A stretch of 64,000 nt of DNA, taken from assembly GCA_034521225.1 (NCBI GenBank), contig JAXHMR010000002.1, positions 124,001 to 188,000 on the forward strand, read 5' to 3'. The position numbers and the translations under genes were made by a program. The stretch's first letter is position 1. Each line of letters opens with the position of its first letter. Of the stretch, positions 57,275 to 64,000 are shown piece by piece. The stretch is from Woeseia sp034521225. Its GTDB lineage: Bacteria; Pseudomonadota; Gammaproteobacteria; Steroidobacterales; Woeseiaceae. A model generated the notes under the pieces. The model saw only the letters and a list, made by a program, of their open reading frames with translations, had not been told where the DNA came from and did no database searches.

Positions 57275-57903
57275 TCAGTCTGCGTGGGCTCCCGCCAGTG
57301 CCAGATAGCGCTGGTGCAGGTCCCGCACCTGCCGCTTGGTGTCGGCCAGCGCTCCGTCGTTCCGGATAATGTCATCGGCGATCGCCAGGCGATCGGCGCG
57401 GCTGACCTGTGCGGCGATTATGCGGCGAGCCTGCTCCGGGCTTTCGCTGTCGCGCGCAAGCAGCCGGTCCAGTTGGACCGATTCGGGCACATCAACGACC
57501 AGTATCCTGTCCATCCCGTCCTTCATGGGGGATCCGCCAGCAGTGGCACCACTATGACCTGGTATGGCCCTGCCGCTGTTACCGACTGTGCCATCGTTTC
57601 CTTGCGAATCCGCGGGTGCAGGATTGCCTCGAGTTGGCGGCGGCGCGCATCGTCTGCAAAGACGATACGCCGCATTGCGGCCCGATCGAGTCCACCGTCG
57701 TCAGTCAGTATGTCCTCGCCGAAAGCGGATACGATCTCGGCAAGTGCGGGTTCGCCGGGTTCGACGACCTGTCTTGCTATGACGTCGGTATCGATTACCG
57801 CCACGCCAAGGGCGGCGAACTGATCAGCTACCGTAGACTTGCCACTGGCGATGCCGCCGGTCAAACCTATGCGCAGTGCGTTATCTGTCGTTGCCTTAGG
57901 CAT
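57275..57903 (-). CDS. coaE: Dephospho-CoA kinase (frameshifted)
   Basis: Last step of coenzyme A synthesis. P-loop GLTGGIASGKSTV, DTDVIARQVVEPGEPAL, HPRIRKE and VVPLLADP are followed by DRILVVDVPESVQLDRLLARD, QARRIIAAQ, RLAIADDIIRNDG. A missing C in a C-run (plus strand GGGGG at 57527-57531) breaks the frame; with it restored, PLLADPPMKDGMDRIL aligns residue for residue with the E. coli spacing. 209 residues. Confidence 0.92.
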
Positions 57904-58015
57904 CAGGTATGGCGCCTTTTAGTGGACGTTGAGTCAGGCTTGCTCTGAAGAGACCTTTGGGTGGTGTGGATCGCCTTTGGCTATCTTTCCGTTTTAATAA
58001 TGGACCGCTTCCGCC

Positions 58016-58110
58016 GCACCGGTGCCCCCTGCGGGGAGGTCTTTGGAGGAATGGCTCCCTTCGGTCCGCTTTATTTCCTCCAAAGACCTCCCCGCAGGGG
58101 GCACCGGTGC
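58016..58110. repeat. Family B hairpin element, copy B3
   Basis: Arms 58016-58050 and 58076-58110 are perfect 35-bp reverse complements around a 25-nt loop (58051-58075) identical to that of B2 and differing from B1 at one base. Several stem positions differ from B1 on both strands so that pairing is kept. It lies in the 259-bp gap between coaE and pilD; the 5' flank (GGACCGCTTCCGCC) also resembles that of B2. No gene is seen in the rest of the gap. Confidence 0.93.
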
Positions 58111-58162
58111 TCCCCAGTGCCTGGTGGATAAACAGGTGTGCTTTCTCCCGGCTCTTGGCCTG

Positions 58163-59047
58163 TCATGACATTGAGGCTAACCACCAGTTCTGGATTTGCT
58201 GGCCGTACATCATGGCAAGCCAGCCGGCGGCGGCAAGGAACGGGCCGAAGGGCATTGGCACATTGCGGTCGCGTCCGCGAACAACGATCAATGCAATGCC
58301 CAGGACGGCGCCGACCAGTGCCGACAGGATAATGATCATCGGCAGTTGCTGCCAGCCGAGCCACGCCCCGAGGGCTGCCAGCAGCTTGAAGTCACCGTAT
58401 CCCATGCCTTCCTTGCCTGTTACGAGCCGGAACAGATGGTAGACGCTCCACAGGCTCAGGTACCCGGCGAGGGCACCGACGATTGCTGTCTGTGGTGCAA
58501 TGAAGAGCACGCTGGCGCCTTGCAGCGGGTGAAACAGGCTCAGGGTCAATCCGATCCAGACCAGCGGCAGCGATATTGAATCCGGGATGATCTGGTGATC
58601 GAAGTCAATAAACGTCACGGCGACGAGGACCCAGGTCAGCAGGATCGCGGCTGCCGCTTCAGCGCCGAATCCGAAACGCCACGCAACCAGGCCGGACAAT
58701 ACGGCAGTCAGCGCTTCTACGGCAGGGTAACGCGCGGAAATGGCCGTCCCACAGTTTGCGCAGCGGCCGCGCAGCAGGACGTAACTCAGTATAGGGACAT
58801 TCTGCAGTGCGGTGATCGGTGCATCGCACGCCGGGCACTGTGAGCGCGGAACCATCAGGTCGAAGCGGCCTTCCGGTAGCTTCGTGGCTGGCGTTGCCAG
58901 CAGTTCGTCACACTGGGAGCGCCAGTCGCGCTCCATCATCAGTGGCAATCGGTGGATCACTACATTGAGGAAACTGCCGATCAGCAGGGCAAGTACGACG
59001 ATCAGCGCCACGTACAGCGCGGGAAAATCAGTTAACAGCTGTACCAT
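58163..59047 (-). CDS. pilD: Type IV prepilin peptidase/N-methyltransferase PilD
   Basis: Inner-membrane aspartic protease that cuts prepilins after Gly and methylates the new N-terminus. The cytosolic domain has zinc cysteines C71xxC74 and C96xxC99; catalytic Asp residues are D148 (FIDFDHQIIPD) and the one in GYGDFKLLAALGAWLG. About eight helices; 294 residues from the ATG at 59047 (an upstream in-frame start is less likely). Encoded with pilC, pilB and pilA. Confidence 0.95.
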   Translation of the reverse strand: MVQLLTDFPALYVALIVVLALLIGSFLNVVIHRLPLMMERDWRSQCDELLATPATKLPEGRFDLMVPRSQCPACDAPITALQNVPILSYVLLRGRCANCGTAISARYPAVEALTAVLSGLVAWRFGFGAEAAAAILLTWVLVAVTFIDFDHQIIPDSISLPLVWIGLTLSLFHPLQGASVLFIAPQTAIVGALAGYLSLWSVYHLFRLVTGKEGMGYGDFKLLAALGAWLGWQQLPMIIILSALVGAVLGIALIVVRGRDRNVPMPFGPFLAAAGWLAMMYGQQIQNWWLASMS

Positions 59048-59129
59048 TGTTACGCCCCGATCGGTCTTCGTATGCAACAGCGGCGCCAATCGGCGCCGCT
59101 GTCAGGTTACTTCTTTCGCGGTGCGCCCT

Positions 59130-60350
59130 TTAGATTACCGAACCCATCTTGAAGATCGGCAGGTACATCGCGACCACGAGGCCACCGACCAGGACACCGA
59201 GGATCGCCATAATCATTGGCTCGAGCAAGCTGCTCAGGTTGTCGACAGCATTGTCGACGTCATCTTCAAAAAAGTCGGCCACCTTGGCGGACATGTCGTC
59301 GAGCGATCCCGATTCCTCACCAACTGCAATCATCTGGATGACCATGTTGGGGAACAGGTCTGTGTTTTCCATGGCCTGCTGCAGCCGCTGGCCGGTCGCC
59401 ACCTCATCCTTCATGCGCAGCACGCCCTGTTCATACACGATGTTGCCGGTTGCGCCGGCAACAGAGTCCAGGGCCTCGACCAGCGGTACGCCGGCGCTGA
59501 ACATCGTTGACAGCGTACGAGCGTAACGCGCGATTGCCGCCTTGGTCAGGATGTCACCGATGATGGGTGTCTGGAGCGCAATCCGGTCGAGGAAGTGCCG
59601 CATGGCGCGCGAACGTTTCTTGAAATACAGAAAAGCCGAGACAGCCGCGGCGGCCAGGACCGCGATTATCCAGCCCTGCTCGCGCACGAATTGCGAAAGC
59701 TCAATAACCACCCGGGTAAATGCCGGCAGGTCGGCACCGAATCCCTTGAACAGGTCTTCGAATGCCGGTATGACGAAAATCAGCAGGATGACGGTGACGA
59801 CAAGGGCAACGACAAGTACTGCGGCCGGATAGGTCAACGCCTTCTTGATCTTTTTCTTGATGGCCTCGGTTTTTTCCTTGTACGTCGCAATCTTGTCAAG
59901 CAACGTCTCCAGCGCACCGGCCTGTTCGCCCGCTTCGACGAGGTTAATGAACAGGTCATCAAAATAAAGCGGGTGCTTGGCCATTGCCTCGGCCAGCGCA
60001 CTGCCGCCTTCGACATCGGCTTTGATTGCCAGGATCAGCTTCTGCATTGCCTGGTTTTCATGGCCATTGCCGACGATTTCGAACGACTGCACCAGCGGAA
60101 TGCCGGCTGACAGCATCGTCGCGAGCTGGCGGCTGAAAATGGCGATGTCGGCGGTAGTAATCTTGTGCGTGCCGCTGAACAGGCCCTTGCTTTGCTTCTT
60201 GATGCGCGTGGGCACAACGCCTTGCCGGCGCAGGTCGGCGCGGACCGCGGCTTCGCTGGCGGCAAGGGACTTGCCCTTGATCTTTTTGCCCTTGCGATCG
60301 GTTCCTTCCCAGAGGAAAGGTGTCGATGTGGCTACTGCTGTTTCGGCCAT
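59130..60350 (-). CDS. pilC: Type IV pilus inner-membrane platform protein PilC
   Basis: Platform protein on which PilB acts during pilus assembly. 406 residues with two T2SSF domains (about 75-195 and 275-400), each with a long cytosolic helical part (FSRQLATMLSAGIPLVQSFEI; ARYARTLSTMFSAGVPLVEAL) and membrane helices. The N-terminal stretch FLWEGTDRKGKKIKGK is typical of PilC. It starts 40 bases after pilB. Confidence 0.94.
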   Translation of the reverse strand: MAETAVATSTPFLWEGTDRKGKKIKGKSLAASEAAVRADLRRQGVVPTRIKKQSKGLFSGTHKITTADIAIFSRQLATMLSAGIPLVQSFEIVGNGHENQAMQKLILAIKADVEGGSALAEAMAKHPLYFDDLFINLVEAGEQAGALETLLDKIATYKEKTEAIKKKIKKALTYPAAVLVVALVVTVILLIFVIPAFEDLFKGFGADLPAFTRVVIELSQFVREQGWIIAVLAAAAVSAFLYFKKRSRAMRHFLDRIALQTPIIGDILTKAAIARYARTLSTMFSAGVPLVEALDSVAGATGNIVYEQGVLRMKDEVATGQRLQQAMENTDLFPNMVIQMIAVGEESGSLDDMSAKVADFFEDDVDNAVDNLSSLLEPMIMAILGVLVGGLVVAMYLPIFKMGSVI

Positions 60351-60390
60351 CGTGATTCTCTTCCATTACCCGGGCAGATTCGCGCCCGTA

Positions 60391-62109
60391 TTAGTCAATG
60401 GTAACCCGGTTGATCTCTTCGAGGCTGGTAAGCCCGTCCTTGACTTTATTGAGACCCGCACGTCTCAGATCGACGACGCCTTCCTTCGTCGCCTGGTCAG
60501 CAATCTGCATGGCATTGCCGCCTTCCATTATGAGTCGGCCCATGATCTCGGATACTTCCATGACCTGGAAGATACCGAGCCGGCCCTTGTAACCGTCGTT
60601 GCATGACTTGCAACCGACCGGCCCGAATATCGTCAGGCCGTCTTTAATGTCGTCATCAGTGAAGCCTTCCTTGCGCAGCGCCTCATGCGGTACATCGCGC
60701 ACTTCCTTGCAATTGCCACACAGCCGCCGTGCCAGGCGCTGGGCAATAATCAGGCTGACCGACGTTGCAATTGCGTAGGGCTTGACGCCCATGTCGACGA
60801 GGCGCGTCAGCGTGCGTGGTGCGTCGTTCGTATGCAGCGTGGAGAGGACAAGGTGACCTGTCTGTGCGGCCTTGATAGCGATCTCGGCCGTTTCAAGGTC
60901 ACGAATTTCGCCGACCATGATGACGTCTGGATCCTGGCGCAGGAACGCCTTGAGCGCCGACGCGAAAGTCAGGCCGACTTTCGGGTTCACGTTGACCTGG
61001 TTGACGCCCGGCAAGTTGATTTCAGCGGGGTCTTCCGCCGTGGATATATTGCGATCCACGGTGTTGAGTATGTTGAGGCCTGTATACAGCGAGACGGTTT
61101 TACCGGAACCGGTCGGGCCCGTGACCAGGATCATGCCGTACGGCTTGCTCAGGTACTTCTCGTACAGCGCCCGTTGATTCTCGTCGTAACCGAGTGCGTC
61201 GATACCGATTTTCGCGGCGCTCGGGTCGAGAATACGCAACACGATCTTCTCGCCAAACAGCGTCGGGCAGGTATTGACGCGAAAATCGATGGCGCGATTC
61301 TTCGACAGCCGCATCTTGATGCGTCCGTCCTGCGGCACCCGGCGCTCGGCAATGTCCATACGGGACATGACCTTGAGTCTCGCACAGACCTTGTTGGCCA
61401 GGGCAACCGGCGGCTGGGCGACTTCAGACAGTACGCCGTCAAGCCGCGTGCGCACGCGGAAAATCTTTTCGTACGGCTCGAAATGAATGTCCGATGCACC
61501 GCGCTTGATCGCATCGAGCAGCACCTTGTTGACAAAGCGGACGACCGGCGCATCTTCGATGTCGTCGCGCGTGATGTCGTCGGATTCTTCATCGCCGTGC
61601 GAAACATCCAGGTTTTCTAGATCAAAATCCTCGTCGTCGAGCGCACCCATCGTCGTATCGACGGCCTCGAGCGCCTTGGTGATCCGTTCCTCGAGCTTCG
61701 ACTGCTCGACGACCACCGGGTCGACGCGCAGGCTCGTCTGGAATTTGACCTCGTCAATGGCCTGCAGGTTGGTCGGGTCGGAGATGCCGAGAAAAAGCCG
61801 CTGACCGCGTTTCAGTAATGGCAGCACGCGGTGCTTGTTAAGGAGTTTCTGGTCGACGGCCCGCAGGCAGTCCAGGTCGATTTCGATGGCGTCGAGATCA
61901 AGCAGCGGCACGCCGAATTCATGCGAGGCGGCCACGGCAATGGCGCGGGAGTCGGCCAGTTCCTTCGAAACCAGATAGGCGACGAGCGGCAGCTTTTCCT
62001 TGCGAGCGGCTTCCGACGCTTCCAGGATGTCCTGTTCGCCGATGATGCCATCCTGAACCAGGCGTCGCGGGAGGCCTGAAAGGGTCGATTGGGATGCCGT
62101 TGCTGCCAT
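60391..62109 (-). CDS. pilB: Type IV pilus assembly ATPase PilB
   Basis: Hexameric ATPase that powers pilus extension. 572 residues: N-terminal MshEN-like domain (about 10-150), then GASDIHFEPYEK, Walker A GPTGSGKT (331-338), Asp box and Walker B IMVGEIRD (397-404), and a tetracysteine zinc site (CGNC at 464-467 and CKSC near 505). The N-terminal domain of some PilB/MshE proteins binds c-di-GMP; here it contains LVQDGIIGEQDI-like and ELADSRAIAVAASHEFGVP segments, but binding residues were not verified. Confidence 0.94.
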   Translation of the reverse strand: MAATASQSTLSGLPRRLVQDGIIGEQDILEASEAARKEKLPLVAYLVSKELADSRAIAVAASHEFGVPLLDLDAIEIDLDCLRAVDQKLLNKHRVLPLLKRGQRLFLGISDPTNLQAIDEVKFQTSLRVDPVVVEQSKLEERITKALEAVDTTMGALDDEDFDLENLDVSHGDEESDDITRDDIEDAPVVRFVNKVLLDAIKRGASDIHFEPYEKIFRVRTRLDGVLSEVAQPPVALANKVCARLKVMSRMDIAERRVPQDGRIKMRLSKNRAIDFRVNTCPTLFGEKIVLRILDPSAAKIGIDALGYDENQRALYEKYLSKPYGMILVTGPTGSGKTVSLYTGLNILNTVDRNISTAEDPAEINLPGVNQVNVNPKVGLTFASALKAFLRQDPDVIMVGEIRDLETAEIAIKAAQTGHLVLSTLHTNDAPRTLTRLVDMGVKPYAIATSVSLIIAQRLARRLCGNCKEVRDVPHEALRKEGFTDDDIKDGLTIFGPVGCKSCNDGYKGRLGIFQVMEVSEIMGRLIMEGGNAMQIADQATKEGVVDLRRAGLNKVKDGLTSLEEINRVTID

Positions 62110-62300
62110 GCTGCGATCAGGTGTCCTGGAGGGTCAAGGTCGTACTGGAATCGACTTTACAGTCTCACTGATCTGCTGGGGCGGATCAACTGCATTTTGT
62201 GCTGCCCATCACAAATGCGGATTTTATTTAACCAAATGCCATGCCCCGATACGCGGTTTTTCACCGCAGATCAGGCATCTGGATGCCACGTCGGCAGGCC
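62110..62300. other. Gap between pilA and pilB
   Basis: A 191-bp region with no gene. A small perfect hairpin, GCGGT, TTTTC, ACCGC (near 62253-62267), lies just past the pilA stop and could trim or attenuate the pilA message. No T-run is present. Confidence 0.35.
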
Positions 62301-62804
62301 TCAGGGGCGACACGATGCAGGTAAATAACGGGACTCGATATTGCCCGATTGGTATACCGCCGTTGAACCTCCGCCCTGCATCAGTTGAGTGCCTGCTGCG
62401 GCGGGTGCATAGCCGCAGCGCCAGTTTACCGTGGCGCCGCCTGTAGAGGGAATGTAGGGTGTCACTGACAGCGTCGTGCCGAAGATAGCCTGGTGGGCAT
62501 CATTGCCGAACTGGATGTCAATACGGCCGTCGGTGATCGTCACGGCCGAAACATAGCTGCCCTGGGTGTCCCCGGGATTGGGCGACATTCCCGCCGCCTG
62601 TCGGTCCGCCGGCGGTCTGCCGTCATTCGTAAACGCATCCACGACCGGCACCTTGGCGCCGCCCGCAAAACTCAAGGCTTCCGAAACCTGCGCCCGCACG
62701 GTGTAGGTCTGGTAAGCCGACACCGCCAGCGATGCCAGGATGCCGATGATCGCGACGACGATCATTAACTCAATCAGTGTAAAGCCGTGCTCTCGTTTCA
62801 ACAT
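62301..62804 (-). CDS. pilA: Type IV pilin PilA
   Basis: Major pilin, 167 residues before processing. The class III signal MLKREHG is cut after G7, leaving F8-TLIE with the conserved Glu at mature position 5 and the hydrophobic alpha1 helix IVVAIIGILASLAVSAYQTY. Two cysteines near the C-terminus (WRCGYAP and LPASC) would form the D-loop disulfide. A longer frame upstream exists, but the ATG at 62804 gives the standard leader. It has its own sigma-54 promoter. Confidence 0.95.
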   Translation of the reverse strand: MLKREHGFTLIELMIVVAIIGILASLAVSAYQTYTVRAQVSEALSFAGGAKVPVVDAFTNDGRPPADRQAAGMSPNPGDTQGSYVSAVTITDGRIDIQFGNDAHQAIFGTTLSVTPYIPSTGGATVNWRCGYAPAAAGTQLMQGGGSTAVYQSGNIESRYLPASCRP

Positions 62805-62946
62805 TCTGTGCACCCACTCCTCGGTTGTGCATGGGGCCGGTGGGGCTGGGGGGTCCACCCTCTGCGTGCCCGGCAGCACGAAACGCCGGCTGCCGCCCGG
62901 TTCCGGGCGACCCCGCACGTGCTCCGTGCTCTTCTGTTACAGGTTG

Positions 62947-62963
62947 AAGCAAACCATGTGCCA
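62947..62963 (-). promoter_or_regulatory. Sigma-54 promoter of pilA
   Basis: On the minus strand the site reads TGGCACATGGTTTGCTT: the -24 element TGGCAC and the -12 element TTGCT with the correct 5-base spacing. Transcription would start near 62936, giving a leader of about 130 bases. PilR-dependent sigma-54 promoters drive pilA in Pseudomonas and relatives. Confidence 0.88.
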
Positions 62964-63102
62964 GATTCGCCCTGTGGATTCCAATTCCCTGTTTCGAATA
63001 AGAATCTTGTCAAAAAACAACGTTGTTGCGTGCGTTTCGGCAGCGCGGCCCGGCCGGCGATTGTCACAAACTGACGCTTTTTGGCAATCGCTGCCCACGT
63101 GC

Positions 63103-64000
63103 TTAATCGATGCCCAGTTTCTTGATGCGGTAACGCAGTTGCCGGAATGACAGACCTAAAAGCTTCGCCGCCGCGGTCTTGTTATAGCGGGTCTTTTCCA
63201 GTGCCTGCACGATCGCCTGCCGCTCGACATCCTGGATTCTGCCACCGAGGTCCGGCACCGACGGTGCCCCGGCATCAGTATCGGCCGTTGACGGGTTGCG
63301 GACCTGCAGGTCTCCAGCCGTGATTCGGCCCGAGGCGGACAATGTTCCGGCACGCTCCAGCATGTTTTCCAGTTCCCGGACATTGCCCGGGAACGCGTAG
63401 TTGACAAGCAGGTTCCGTGCACCGTCATCGAGCGCGTCCGGCGAGCTGTCGAGTTTCTGCAGCAGGTGGCCGGCCAGCAGCAATACGTCATTCCCGCGGT
63501 CGCGCAGCGCTGGCACACTGATTTCGATGACATTGATGCGATAAAACAGGTCTTCCCGGAACTGGCCGGTCCGCACCATGCCGGCAAGGTTCTGGTGGGT
63601 GGCCGACAGCACGCGAACATTAACGGACTCTTCCCGCGCCGCACCAACGGGTCTCACGGTCTGTTCCTGGATAACGCGCAGCAATTTGACCTGCATGGAC
63701 AGGGGCAGATCGGCAATTTCGTCCAAAAACAGCGTACCGCCCGAGGCACTCTGGATCAGCCCGTTCTTGTCGGCGACCGCGCCGGTAAATGCCCCTTTGC
63801 GATGGCCAAAAAACTCGCTTTCCATCAGCTCTGACGGTATCGCTCCAGCAATTGACCGGCACGAACGGGCCGCTGCTCAGCGGGCCGCGATCATGAATCA
63901 GCCGCGCTACGAGCTCTTTGCCGGTACCGGATTCGCCCGTGATATGCACAGGCGCCTGGCTGCGGGCAACACGCTCGGATAAGGTCGCGCAGTTCACGCA
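63103..64000 (-). CDS. pilR: Sigma-54-dependent response regulator PilR (partial, two frameshifts)
   Basis: Activator of pilA, cut by the right edge before its receiver domain. The AAA+ domain is nearly whole: Walker A GESGTGKE, the sigma-54-contacting loop ESEFFGHRKGAFTGA (GAFTGA), Walker B GGTLFLDEIADLP, FREDLFYRINV, and FPGNVRELENMLERA; the C-terminal Fis-type HTH is NKTAAAKLLGLSFRQLRYRIKKLGID. An extra base at 63847 breaks PVNCGAIPSELMESE, and another at 63976-63977 breaks LRELRDLIERVARS. Adjacent pilA with a sigma-54 site supports the PilR call over NtrC or other family members. Confidence 0.9.

Overview
The window looks like chromosome of a GC-rich gammaproteobacterium. It carries the classic gammaproteobacterial blocks in their usual order: rpoN-hpf-ptsN-rapZ with lptCAB-kdsCD-yrbG, petABC-sspAB, rsmI/lpoA-yraN, rnpB, a complete dcw cluster from mraZ to ftsZ-lpxC, secA-mutT, zapD-coaE and pilDCBA-pilR. 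DnaB loading appears to use DciA. Gene content fits a marine or soil lineage of the Chromatiales/Woeseiales type better than enterics, but that placement is inference.

Layout. 1-4.0 kb: lower glycolysis (tkt end, gap, pgk, pyk). 4.0-8.6 kb: a membrane-anchored penicillin-acylase-family hydrolase and a MoxR ATPase/VWA pair. 8.8-12.1 kb: secreted Bcp peroxiredoxin, patatin-like lipase, MgtE. 12.4-20.4 kb, minus strand: PTS-Ntr/RpoN and LPS-transport/Kdo genes. 20.7-23.5 kb: ibaG-murA and DegS. 23.9-27.7 kb: cytochrome bc1 and SspAB. 27.7-31.4 kb: yraN, lpoA, rsmI, RNase P RNA. 31.7-50.9 kb: the dcw cluster, with a clear promoter and MraZ operators, mostly joined by 4-base ATGA-type overlaps and closed by a terminator after ftsZ. 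51.2-56.4 kb: dciA, a probable cyclic-di-GMP riboswitch, an M23 peptidase, secA, mutT. 56.4-64 kb, minus strand: zapD, coaE and type IV pilus genes. pilA has a near-consensus sigma-54 promoter and lies beside pilR; rpoN is in the same window, so much of the pilin control circuit is present.

Two features stand out. First, intergenic palindromic elements: family A (about 195-215 bp, structured, ending in an ATTCATGAA-type motif), family B (95 bp hairpins with 34-35 bp stems that change by compensatory substitutions around a nearly fixed 25-nt loop), and family C (43-45 bp tandem units). They fill four of the six convergent gene junctions. Second, SecA carries an in-frame insertion of about 64 residues that resembles the N-terminal domain of translation factor IF3.

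Quality warning: 22 single-base indels interrupt 17 otherwise normal genes, many of them essential (mraY, murD, ftsW, ftsA, secA, kdsD, coaE). Seventeen are extra bases and five are missing bases, many in short homopolymers. This looks like uncorrected sequencing error, not gene decay. Coordinates of these genes span the whole reconstructed reading frame.
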